From positions 1-11,254 of the forward strand of contig JADDPV010000164.1 of the NCBI GenBank assembly GCA_016781705.1: 11,254 nucleotides of DNA, in the 5' to 3' direction. Below the pieces are notes generated by a model, which worked only from the letters and a program-made list of their open reading frames with translations, searched no databases and was not told the DNA's origin. A program made the position numbers and the translations under genes. Positions 5,133 to 11,254 of this stretch are shown one piece after another; position 1 is the first letter of the stretch, and each line of letters opens with the position of its first letter. Origin of the DNA: Rubrobacter sp. Lineage in GTDB: Bacteria; Actinomycetota; Rubrobacteria; Rubrobacterales; Rubrobacteraceae.

Positions 5133-5576
5133 ATGGCCAACGTGGAGCGCAGAGCGCACGTGGTGTGGGAGGGGGACCTCGCCGGGGGCAACGGGACGTT
5201 GACGGAGGACAGCAGCGGGGTGCTGAGCGACACTCCCGTGACCTGGGCCTCCCGAGTCGAGCGCCCGAACGGCAAGACCAGTCCCGAGGAGCTGATAGCC
5301 TCTGCCCACGCCAGTTGCTATTCAATGGCGCTCTCGCACACCCTCGCGGAGGGCGGCAACACGCCCGAGCGGCTCGAGGTGGATGCCGTTTGCACCCTCG
5401 ACGACGAGACGCTCAAGATCACCACCGTGAACCTCAACGTGCGCGGCAAGGTGCCCGGCCTTGGTGGTCAAGAGGACTTCGAGAACGCTACCCAGCAGGC
5501 CGAGCAGCTCTGCCCGGTCTCCAACGCCCTCAGGGGCAACGTCGAGATACGGGTCAACGCGAGCCTCGAAGGGTAG
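5133..5576 (+). CDS. osmC: OsmC-family peroxiredoxin
   Basis: OsmC reduces organic and other hydroperoxides with a pair of cysteines and is induced by osmotic or oxidative stress. The 147-residue length is typical. The N-terminus HVVWEGDLAGGNGTL (residues 9-23) is that of the OsmC rather than the Ohr branch. PEELIASAHASCYSMALS (51-68) holds the peroxidatic cysteine C62 and a conserved glutamate at E53. LCPVSNAL (126-133) holds the resolving cysteine C127. The ATG at 5133 is fixed by AAGGAG at the right spacing. It is probably transcribed alone: a 240-bp noncoding stretch with a structured element precedes it and a hairpin follows it. Confidence 0.95.
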   Translation: MANVERRAHVVWEGDLAGGNGTLTEDSSGVLSDTPVTWASRVERPNGKTSPEELIASAHASCYSMALSHTLAEGGNTPERLEVDAVCTLDDETLKITTVNLNVRGKVPGLGGQEDFENATQQAEQLCPVSNALRGNVEIRVNASLEG

Positions 5577-5607
5577 AGCAGTCCGGTAGACCAGAATGCG
5601 GTTTTGC

Positions 5608-5650
5608 GGGTGCCCGCGCAATCGCGCAATAACACACGCGGGCGCCCTTC
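5608..5650 (+). terminator. Terminator-like hairpin after osmC
   Basis: Bases 5608-5618 pair with 5637-5647 (11 bp, one G-U) around an 18-nt loop, 31 bp after the osmC stop. Only a weak T stretch (TTCAGTTTG) follows, which is common for terminators in GC-rich actinobacteria. The loop contains GCGC repeats that could fold on their own. Confidence 0.5.
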
Positions 5651-5947
5651 AGTTTGAGCCGGATACCAGGTAAGGTGAGGCTTCGGCAAGTCGCTTCGTT
5701 GTCACGGCCCGGTTCGAGAGAAGGAAGACTTTCGCGGATGGAAATCTCTGGAGAACCTGTCCGACCGCGTGTATTAGACAATCCGCACTTCCCGAACTCG
5801 CTGCTCTTCTTTGTGAGCGCCGCCCCGGACCTCCGCCGCGAAACATCCGGGCTCGCGCTCCGCGGCGTGGCCCTCTCTTCGTCGCGCTCGATGCCTGGCA
5901 CCGACGCACTGCGTGCTCGGCGTCACCAGCTTACTTGTCGCTAGCCT

Positions 5948-6005
5948 CCTCTTCGGGTGGAGCATAGGGTTCTAGGGCGCCACCCGCTAGAATAGGCCGA
6001 AGAGG
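5948..6005 (+). promoter_or_regulatory. Nested inverted repeat around a -10-like box, upstream of the M20 gene
   Basis: CCTCTTCGG (5948-5956) is the perfect reverse complement of CCGAAGAGG (5997-6005). Inside it, CGGGTGG (5954-5960) matches CCACCCG (5980-5986). The two repeats share bases 5954-5956, so they can only partly coexist. TAGAAT, a good -10 sequence, lies at 5988-5993, but no clear -35 is at the right distance. It could be a promoter with an operator, or a folded leader. GGGAGG at 6022-6027 is the ribosome-binding site of the next gene. Confidence 0.4.
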
Positions 6006-6034
6006 CCGGTAGCAAGGTTTAGGGAGGCGACGCG

Positions 6035-7228
6035 ATGGACGTGGCACGGGGTTTGGAAGGCTTGATCGAGGAGGTGCGAGAGGGCTTCGGCGAGGAGATC
6101 GTGGCGCTCAGGCGCGATATCCACCGCGAGCCCGAGCTAGGCTTCGACACCGAGAAGACCGCCGAAAAGGTCCTCGCGGCTCTGGACGGCCTACCGCTGG
6201 AGATAGAGACCGGTGTCGCGCACAACGGGGTCGTGGCGACGTTGATGGGCGGCGGGGACGACGGTCCGACGGTGGGTTTGAGGGCGGACATGGACGCCCT
6301 TCCCATCCACGAGGAGACGGGGCTACCGTTCGCCTCCGAGGCGGACGGCAAGATGCACGCCTGCGGCCATGACGGTCACACTAGCATGCTTGTCGGCGCG
6401 GCGAAGACCCTGTGCCAGGAGCACGTGCGCGAGCGCCTGAGCGGGACCGTGAAGTTCGTCTTCCAGCCCGCGGAGGAGGGCGGCGGCGGGGGCAGGGTGA
6501 TGGTGGAGGAGGGCGTCGCGGAGGGCGTCGCGTCCATCTTCGCGCTGCACCTGTGGCCTGGGCTCCCGTTTGGGACGGCGGCGACGAAGGCCGGCCCGAT
6601 CATGGCCGCCGCCGACGCGTTCGAGCTGAAGATAAAGGGCTCAGGGGGCCACGGCGCGATGCCGCATCTCACCGCAGACGCGGTCGCGATTGCCGCGCAT
6701 GTCGTGACGGCGTTGCAGACGGTGGTGGCGCGAGAGGTGGACCCGGTCGAGCCGGCGGTGTTGACGGTCGGGGAGATCGGGGCCGGAACCGCTTTCAACA
6801 TAATCCCCGAGACCGCGCGCCTCGGGGGCACGGTGCGCACAATAAACGACGAGTTGCGCGAGCGGATGCCCGGGCGTATGGAGGAGATAGCGAGGGGCAT
6901 AGCCCGCGGGATGCGCGGCGACGCCGAGCTCGACTACCGCTTCTCCTACCCCGTCACCCGCAACGACGCCGACGCCGCCAAGCTCGCCCTGAAGGTGGCC
7001 GCCGGCCTCTTTGGAGAGGATCGCGCCGTGGAGCTCGGCGACCCGTCGATGGGCGCCGAGGACTTCGCGTTCTTCCTCGAAGAGCTGCCCGGCGCCTACG
7101 TCTGGCTCGGGGTCGGGGACGTCTCGGGGTTACACACCCCGAAGTTCGCCTTCGACGAGGAGATACTGTCGCGGGGAGCGGCGCTGCTCGCCGCGCTCGC
7201 GCTCGAAGCCAGTCAGCAGAGCAGCTAG
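6035..7228 (+). CDS. M20-family amidohydrolase (N-acyl-amino-acid / hippurate hydrolase type)
   Basis: This is a 397-residue cytoplasmic metallopeptidase-like amidohydrolase (M20D group) that cleaves the amide bond of N-acyl or N-aromatic amino acids. The N-terminal signature RRDIHREPELGFDTEKTA is at 26-43. RADMDALPIHEETGLPF (83-99) is followed by MHACGHDGHTSML, which contains C110 and H112. The FQPAEEGGGG block carries E147/E148, LHLWP carries H172, and LHTPKFAFDEEI carries H367; these are the usual metal ligands and catalytic base. The dimerisation (lid) domain is in the middle, with GGHGAMPH. GGGAGG at 6022-6027 lies 7 bp before the ATG. The gene stands alone, convergent with the YIP1 gene. 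The substrate cannot be read from the sequence; IAA-amino-acid hydrolase, hippuricase and aminoacylase names are all possible. Confidence 0.93.
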   Translation: MDVARGLEGLIEEVREGFGEEIVALRRDIHREPELGFDTEKTAEKVLAALDGLPLEIETGVAHNGVVATLMGGGDDGPTVGLRADMDALPIHEETGLPFASEADGKMHACGHDGHTSMLVGAAKTLCQEHVRERLSGTVKFVFQPAEEGGGGGRVMVEEGVAEGVASIFALHLWPGLPFGTAATKAGPIMAAADAFELKIKGSGGHGAMPHLTADAVAIAAHVVTALQTVVAREVDPVEPAVLTVGEIGAGTAFNIIPETARLGGTVRTINDELRERMPGRMEEIARGIARGMRGDAELDYRFSYPVTRNDADAAKLALKVAAGLFGEDRAVELGDPSMGAEDFAFFLEELPGAYVWLGVGDVSGLHTPKFAFDEEILSRGAALLAALALEASQQSS

Positions 7229-7339
7229 CCAGCAGGAGGTTGGCGTTCGTTGCTCCGTGGCATCGGCCGACGTTTGCCTGAAGCATCCCCGCCGGGAGCC
7301 ACGCGGGCCGCGCCGCGACAAGCTGAAGTGCTTGACCAG

Positions 7340-7927
7340 CTAATTCCCCGGCGGGTTGGTGAGGAGCTCGTAGCTGCCGTCGAGGCCGAGCAGGAGCGCG
7401 AAGATGAGGATAACGGCGCCGAGGGGGATGAGCGTGGCGGTGGCTGCGCGAGCGGGGCTTATAAACAGTAGCTCCCGGACGGCGACGGTGGCGACGTAGA
7501 AGGCGTAGGGGAGCGCCAGGAGGGGGGCGAAGGGAATCCACAACACGATCAACACGGCCGACGCGTACCCGAAAGCGCGGAACACCGGCCCGAACTTGCG
7601 CCTCGATGGGACACCGTCGAGGACGGTCAATACGAGCGTTGCGAGCCCCGCGACGAGCAAAGGCCCCAGTATCAGCGCCAGGGGGAACCCGAAGGTCACC
7701 GCGTAGAGGAGACCATAGTTGAACTCTCCGAGCCAGACCTCCTTCAGGAGCTCATTCAGGATCAGGTTGAGGTACAGGACGGACGACGCGAAGAGGGCGG
7801 GGCGCAAGGGCCCGCCATCGGGGTCGAGCCTGCCGAAGAAGCGGCCCGGAGCGAACCAGACCTCGCGCAGTACGTCCCCGAAGCCCTCCGGCGAGAAGTA
7901 GCCCGAAGACCCGCCGCCGCGCAGCAC
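7340..7927 (-). CDS. YIP1-family multi-pass membrane protein
   Basis: This is a 195-residue protein. A soluble N-terminal segment (EGFGDVLREVWFAPGRFFGRLDP, spanning 14-36) is the usual lead-in of bacterial YIP1-domain proteins. Hydrophobic segments follow at about 43-60, 74-103, 120-150 (probably two) and 160-182, so five or six membrane helices are likely. The bacterial function is unknown. The GTG start at 7927 directly follows the TAG stop of the DUF4097 gene (7930-7928) with no gap, so the two are almost certainly co-translated and may work together at the membrane. The family assignment rests on the overall pattern, not on a catalytic motif. Confidence 0.72.
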   Translation of the reverse strand: MLRGGGSSGYFSPEGFGDVLREVWFAPGRFFGRLDPDGGPLRPALFASSVLYLNLILNELLKEVWLGEFNYGLLYAVTFGFPLALILGPLLVAGLATLVLTVLDGVPSRRKFGPVFRAFGYASAVLIVLWIPFAPLLALPYAFYVATVAVRELLFISPARAATATLIPLGAVILIFALLLGLDGSYELLTNPPGN

Positions 7928-8851
7928 CTACCGATCACCAGCCTCGGCGCCTGCCTCGCGCACGACCTCGCCGATGCGGGCGTCGAGGTCGAGCTCGCGG
8001 GTGTCCTCGAATGGGAGTCGGACGATGATGCTGCCGGTCTGGACGAAGACCTGGCCGCCCCCGGAGAAGCGCCCCGAGAGCTCCACGTCTCCAGCCTCTA
8101 TACGGGCGTCCAGGATGCCGACGGTGAGGTTACGGAAGGTCACGTCGCCGGAGCCGACCAAGAGCGTGGCCTTCCCCGTCTCCGTGCGCGTGCCCTCCAC
8201 CACGACGTCGCCGCTCGGCGCCTCGACGGTTACCGACCCCCTCACGTCGCGCACACTCACGTCGCCGGCCTCGGCCAGCGCCGAGACATCCCCCGCGAGC
8301 CCCGAGACCTCCACGTCCCCCGCCGCGGACTCGACCTCGACCCTAGCTCCGACGGGGACCCGCAGCGCGTAGTCCACGCCCGTGTTTCGCCCCCCGTTCG
8401 CGGAGATCTCCAGCGTCGAGCCCTCGCGCGACATGTCCACCGCCACACCGGCGGCGTTCTCCTTTGCGGCGGCCGGGTTCGAGCCGCGGGCGTACCTTTT
8501 CGCGGTTACCTCGACGGTCTCCAGGCCCTCGACGCCCTCGACGCGGATCTGGCCCGCCTCGTTGGTCAGGCGCACCGTGGGCTCCGGGCCGGCGGCGATC
8601 TGATCCTCGAAGACGCTCGTGCCCTCGGCCTGATCCCCGTACCACCGCCACAAAGAGACCGCGCCGACCACGAGCGTGAGCACCAGCAACCCCGCGACCG
8701 CCGTGAAGACCCCGCGCCTCGGGGACCCACGCGCCGGACGCCGCGCTCCACGCGCACCCTCCCTGCGCACGACCTCCGCCGAACCGGCGCCGCCCGGGTA
8801 ACCGCGCGGCGACGCGCCACCGCGCGCTTCGTTCTCGGGTCTAAAGCTCAC
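7928..8851 (-). CDS. DUF4097-family beta-repeat protein with one membrane anchor
   Basis: This is a 307-residue protein. The N-terminal 47 residues are rich in Arg and Gly. One transmembrane helix (about 48-68, VFTAVAGLLVLTLVVGAVSL) is preceded by basic residues, predicting an outside C-terminal part. From about residue 90 on it is built of short beta-strand repeats with a recurring GDV step: AAGDVEV, AGDVSAL, AGDVSVR, SGDVVVE, SGDVTFR, AGDVELS. This is the pattern of DUF4097, a right-handed beta-helix-like domain once called putative adhesin, often near envelope-stress genes. The start is GTG at 8851 with a GGGGGCGG stretch upstream. It is followed without a gap by the YIP1-family gene. The function is not known. 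Confidence 0.82.
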   Translation of the reverse strand: MSFRPENEARGGASPRGYPGGAGSAEVVRREGARGARRPARGSPRRGVFTAVAGLLVLTLVVGAVSLWRWYGDQAEGTSVFEDQIAAGPEPTVRLTNEAGQIRVEGVEGLETVEVTAKRYARGSNPAAAKENAAGVAVDMSREGSTLEISANGGRNTGVDYALRVPVGARVEVESAAGDVEVSGLAGDVSALAEAGDVSVRDVRGSVTVEAPSGDVVVEGTRTETGKATLLVGSGDVTFRNLTVGILDARIEAGDVELSGRFSGGGQVFVQTGSIIVRLPFEDTRELDLDARIGEVVREAGAEAGDR

Positions 8852-8865
8852 CCGCCCCCTGGGTG

Positions 8866-8905
8866 CGCCGTGGTGGAGAGGTGCGTGCGCTCGGGCTCCA
8901 CGGCG
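8866..8905 (-). repeat. Inverted repeat between the cupin and DUF4097 genes
   Basis: CGCCGTGG (8866-8873) is the perfect reverse complement of CCACGGCG (8898-8905). A second possible pairing (8873-8878 with 8896-8901) overlaps it. It lies in the 69-bp gap between the cupin stop and the DUF4097 start. No T run follows on the minus strand. It could be a weak terminator, a processing site or chance in GC-rich DNA. Confidence 0.3.
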
Positions 8906-8920
8906 TCGTGCTCCGCGGCC

Positions 8921-8942
8921 CTACGGCTCCACGCGGCCGTAG
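8921..8942 (-). terminator. Short hairpin containing the cupin stop codon
   Basis: Bases 8921-8927 pair perfectly with 8936-8942 (7 bp, 8-nt loop), and the TAG stop (8923-8921) forms the end of the stem. No T run follows on the minus strand. It may be a weak terminator or just a chance hairpin. Confidence 0.25.
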
Positions 8943-9304
8943 ACGTCCTCGAGGCGGACGATGTCCTCCTCGTCGAACTCCCCGAAGGAGACCTCCAGGA
9001 CGCGCGCCTCCTCTTCTCCTACCCCCGAGAGCCTGTGCACCGTCCCCCTCGGGATGAACAGCTTCTCGCCCGGCTCCGGGCGCAAGACCTTCTCGCCCAG
9101 CTCGACCTCGGTGCCCCTGTCGAGGATGACCCACAGCTCGTCGCGGCGGTGGTGGTACTGGCTACTGAGCCTGCCGCCCGGGCTGACGGCGATGATCTTG
9201 ACCGTCGAGGTCAGGTTGTGCGTGTACTGCTCGAAGCAGCCCCAGGGCTTGTCTACCTTGAGATGCGGCGGCCTGTTGCCTTCCAAGTGCATGTCCTCTA
9301 TCAT
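8921..9304 (-). CDS. Cupin protein, mannose-6-phosphate isomerase type II-like
   Basis: This is a 127-residue single cupin domain. WGCFEQYTHNLTSTVKIIAVSPGG (21-44) and SSQYHHRRDELWVIL (47-61) match the C-terminal cupin of bifunctional GMP/mannose-6-phosphate isomerases. The metal-binding motif is H51, H52 and E56, with the second motif PGEKLFIPRGTVHRL (78-92) giving H90. The guanylyltransferase domain found in the bifunctional enzymes is absent, so this is a stand-alone cupin; sugar-phosphate isomerase activity is possible but not certain. ATG at 9304 is chosen; no strong ribosome-binding site is visible. It lies 95 bp after the F420 oxidoreductase and 69 bp before DUF4097, on the same strand. 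A stem that includes the stop codon (8921-8927 with 8936-8942) closes the gene. Confidence 0.85.
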   Translation of the reverse strand: MIEDMHLEGNRPPHLKVDKPWGCFEQYTHNLTSTVKIIAVSPGGRLSSQYHHRRDELWVILDRGTEVELGEKVLRPEPGEKLFIPRGTVHRLSGVGEEEARVLEVSFGEFDEEDIVRLEDVYGRVEP

Positions 9305-9399
9305 GACGCGGCAGTTTAACCTATCCGCCGCCCCTGCGGGAGTAGATCACGCCGCCGGTCGAACGGATCGAGAAACCGGCCTGGAAGATACGGTCCCGC

Positions 9400-10371
9400 T
9401 CAGGTGAAGGCGGGGACTACCTCCTTGGCGAAGCGCTCGACCATGTCAGGCTCGTAGGCGGCGCGCGGCAGGTAGACGATGAAGTAGTTGACCCCGGCGT
9501 CTACCCTGGGCTTCAGGCGCTCCACGATCTCCTCTGGCGTGCCTACCATGAACTGCTTCGCGTACTCCTCGTAGCTGCGGCCCTGGTTCGCGCGGGATTT
9601 CTCGGTAGCCTGTTCGGGGTCCTCGCCGTCTTCGAGGAGGTGGACGTTGATGGAGGTGGAGCGTGTGATCTCCTCGTAGTCGCGCCCCAGATCGTCGCAG
9701 TGCCCCTTTAGCACGCTGAACTTGTGCCTGAGCCTGTCCGGGTCCCCGAAGACGTTGCAGGCGTCGCCCCACCTGGCGACGAGCCGCAGGGTGACCTTCT
9801 CGCCGCCACCCCCGATCCAGAACGGCGGGTGCGGGTCGCTCGCGCTTTTGGGCTCGTTGATGGGGTTGTCGAGCTTGTAGTGCTCGCCGTCGAAGACGAC
9901 GGCGTCCTCGGTCCACATCCTGTGCACGATCTCGCACGCCTCCCTGAAGGCGCGCATCCTCTCTCGCGTCTCGGGGAAGCCGTAGCCGTAGGCGCGCCAC
10001 TCGTGCTCGTACCAGCCGGCGCCGAGGCCGAAGAGCAGGCGTCCGCGGCTCATCACGTCCACCGTCGAGGCGACCTTGGCGAGGAGCGCCGGGTTGCGGT
10101 AGCCGTTGCAGGTGACCATCTGTCCGATCTTGATCTTCTCGGTGTCGCGGCTGAGGCCCGCGGTCGCCGCCCAGCACTCGAAGACGGTGTTTTTGGTCGG
10201 CTCGGGGACGGTGTGGAAGTGGTCGTAGACCCAGACGGAGTCGTAGGCACCGGTCCTCTCGGCGACGCGCGCGACGTTGGTCATCGCCTCGTACTGCTCG
10301 ACCGGGTCTTGTATTTCGATCAGGTCCATTCGCCAGCCCTGCGGTACGAAGACGCCGAAGGTCACCGCCAT
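9400..10371 (-). CDS. LLM-class F420-dependent oxidoreductase
   Basis: This is a 323-residue luciferase-like TIM-barrel protein that, in this family, transfers hydride using coenzyme F420. VWVYDHFHTVPEPTKNTVFE (47-66), the MSRGRLLFGLGAGWYEHEW block (107-125, a typical deazaflavin-binding segment), FWIGGGGEKVTLRLVARWGDACNV and the C-terminal VGTPEEIVERLKPRVDAGVNYF all fit the actinobacterial Rv1855c-like subfamily. FMN-dependent relatives exist, so F420 is inferred from subfamily features. A GGGAGG lies 9 bp before the ATG at 10371. A TATGAT box at 10418-10413 suggests a promoter. The substrate is unknown. It is followed by the cupin gene on the same strand. Confidence 0.9.
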   Translation of the reverse strand: MAVTFGVFVPQGWRMDLIEIQDPVEQYEAMTNVARVAERTGAYDSVWVYDHFHTVPEPTKNTVFECWAATAGLSRDTEKIKIGQMVTCNGYRNPALLAKVASTVDVMSRGRLLFGLGAGWYEHEWRAYGYGFPETRERMRAFREACEIVHRMWTEDAVVFDGEHYKLDNPINEPKSASDPHPPFWIGGGGEKVTLRLVARWGDACNVFGDPDRLRHKFSVLKGHCDDLGRDYEEITRSTSINVHLLEDGEDPEQATEKSRANQGRSYEEYAKQFMVGTPEEIVERLKPRVDAGVNYFIVYLPRAAYEPDMVERFAKEVVPAFT

Positions 10372-10412
10372 GCCGTAGCACCTCCCAAGAAGTCGACCTG
10401 CCCTGTCTCTAC

Positions 10413-10418
10413 ATCATA
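10413..10418 (-). promoter_or_regulatory. Possible -10 box (TATGAT) of the F420 oxidoreductase gene
   Basis: TATGAT on the minus strand lies 41 bp before the ATG and is AT-rich against its surroundings. No TTGACA-like -35 is found at 16-18 bp. With this start the leader would be about 35 nt and would include GGGAGG. Confidence 0.35.
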
Positions 10419-10503
10419 CTCGCAAGGGCCGTCGTCGTGCCGGGCGGATCGTGCCTTATTGGCGTGCGGGCCGACACCTACGCGCTCTACGAGGGATAGC
10501 TTC

Positions 10504-11254
10504 TCAGGGCCAGACCCGCAGTGTGCCGTCCGTCCGGCCCAGGGCGACGGAGATCCCACCGGATGCGCCCGTCGCCGAGGCTATGTTGGTTGCCAGCAGG
10601 CCACCGACGGGCAGCCTCCAGGCGGTCTCCACGCCGGCCTCCGCGTGGCGGACGGCGACCAGCTCATCATAGTCGGGGCCGGGGAGGAGCAGCTCCCAGC
10701 GCCCGTCGCCGTCGAGGTCCCCGGCCCGGACGGTATCGAGGTTGCGGCTGTAGAGGGTGTGGGACGGGTAGCCGGCCCCCGTAGCCGAGAGCGTGAGCTC
10801 GCCGCTGCTGAGGTCCGGCTTATAGAACTCGGTCGTCGGGTCGACGTGCGGGGTGCGGGTGGCGGCGATCTCGATCTCTCCGTTGGGCCCGAAGGGTCCG
10901 GCGGCCAGGAGGTGACGCCACCGCGTGGGCTCCCCGACGAAGGGGCCGGCCGCCGCGAGGCCGCCGTCCGGCCGGTAGACCGAGATCCTGCTCCCTACTC
11001 CCGCCGCGCTCTCCGCTACGGCGAGCAGCTCCTCGCCGCCGGGTCCCCCCGCCTCGAACCACAGCGGCGCCAGCAACTCGAAGACGCCGCCGGACTCGGG
11101 CCGGACCTCCCCCAAGACTTCCGGGCTGCTCGCGCCGGGCTCGAGCAAGGCGATGCTCCCGGCCTCCAGGTCGTCGCCCAGGGCGCCGTGGTCGTAGCGG
11201 TTTGTCGGGTTGGAGGCGATCGCGAGTGTCCCGCCTTTGCTCCGTACCGCGCGG
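10504..11254 (-). CDS. FG-GAP/VCBS-like repeat protein, N-terminus beyond the window
   Basis: The reading frame runs off the right edge, so only the C-terminal 249 residues are visible. They contain repeats of short beta segments with FG-GAP/VCBS-like features: LAIASNPTNRYDHGALGDDL, then LLAVAESAAG, IEIAATRTPHVDP and RAGDLDGDGRWELLLPGPD (with a DGDG calcium-type loop). The end is SGGISVALGRTDGTLRVWP. Such repeats form beta-propellers, usually in secreted or surface proteins, where they bind ligands or calcium. The signal peptide, if any, is outside. A TTG at 11148 is in frame but is an internal codon, since the frame is open beyond it. The stop is TGA at 10506-10504. Function cannot be named from this part. 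Confidence 0.7.
   Translation of the reverse strand, partial: RAVRSKGGTLAIASNPTNRYDHGALGDDLEAGSIALLEPGASSPEVLGEVRPESGGVFELLAPLWFEAGGPGGEELLAVAESAAGVGSRISVYRPDGGLAAAGPFVGEPTRWRHLLAAGPFGPNGEIEIAATRTPHVDPTTEFYKPDLSSGELTLSATGAGYPSHTLYSRNLDTVRAGDLDGDGRWELLLPGPDYDELVAVRHAEAGVETAWRLPVGGLLATNIASATGASGGISVALGRTDGTLRVWP

Larger units (their letters stand above)
5577..6034. other. 458-bp stretch without a convincing gene
   Basis: No open frame here looks like a protein: the candidates on either strand give low-complexity arginine/serine-rich translations and lack a good ribosome-binding site. The middle, about 5750-5815, is less GC-rich than the flanks. The stretch holds a terminator-like hairpin after osmC (5608-5647) and, at its right end, a nested inverted repeat (5948-6005) with a -10-like TAGAAT at 5988-5993. 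Nothing recognisable as a tRNA or known small RNA was seen. Confidence 0.6.

Noticed and set aside
5554..5944. Open frames on both strands between osmC and the M20 gene
   Set aside because: Low-complexity translations, no ribosome-binding sites and no family resemblance.
7229..7339. Terminator between the convergent M20 and YIP1 genes
   Set aside because: Only a 5-bp CCCGC/GCGGG pairing (7288-7307) without a T run.
9354..9380. GCCGGT/ACCGGC repeat between the F420 oxidoreductase and cupin genes
   Set aside because: 6-bp arms, 15-nt loop and no T run; common by chance in this GC-rich DNA.

Overview
The window is GC-rich DNA, roughly two-thirds G+C by eye, from a bacterium. Several things point to Actinomycetota: an F420-dependent LLM-class oxidoreductase, the holin-like (Actinohol-X type) plus DUF3618 membrane-protein pair, frequent GTG starts, abutting or 4-bp-overlapping genes, and a YtrA-type GntR regulator. 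A deep-branching Rubrobacter-like lineage is my best guess, but that rests on gene content and style, not on a marker gene.

Left part (1-2670). A cold-shock protein gene (205-408, +) sits behind a promoter and a structured leader of about 100 nt. It ends in a strong hairpin terminator. Convergent to it is a minus-strand operon: holin-like membrane protein (2478-2032), DUF3618 membrane protein (2035-1664), then the nickel-pincer cofactor enzyme LarC (to 457). The last LarC codons lie inside the csp terminator. LarC has no ordinary start codon where its family begins.

Middle (2667-5576, +). Here lie the YqeC-type accessory protein, a GntR/YtrA regulator overlapping a glutamyl-Q tRNA(Asp) synthetase by 4 bp, and an OsmC peroxidase. 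The synthetase carries a frameshift near its C-terminus: the family-typical tail continues in another frame to 4893. Between it and osmC is a 240-bp noncoding stretch with a long stacked RNA-like hairpin (5016-5083), whose loop side carries a sequence like the glycine-riboswitch core.

Right part. A 458-bp stretch without a convincing gene (5577-6034) holds a terminator-like hairpin and a nested inverted repeat around a -10-like box. It precedes an M20 amidohydrolase (6035-7228, +). Everything further right is on the minus strand: an FG-GAP/VCBS-like protein cut by the window edge (11254-10504), an F420-dependent oxidoreductase (10371-9400), a mannose-6-phosphate-isomerase-type cupin (9304-8921), a DUF4097 membrane-anchored beta-repeat protein (8851-7928) and a YIP1-family membrane protein (7927-7340) that starts on the base after the DUF4097 stop.

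The content is mainly housekeeping and stress/envelope genes: cold shock, peroxide defence, envelope proteins, tRNA modification and cofactor maturation. I see no mobile element, CRISPR array, rRNA or tRNA gene. The most interesting signals are regulatory or structural: the csp leader with two mutually exclusive hairpins, the hairpin before osmC, the missing larC start and the frameshifted gluQRS.
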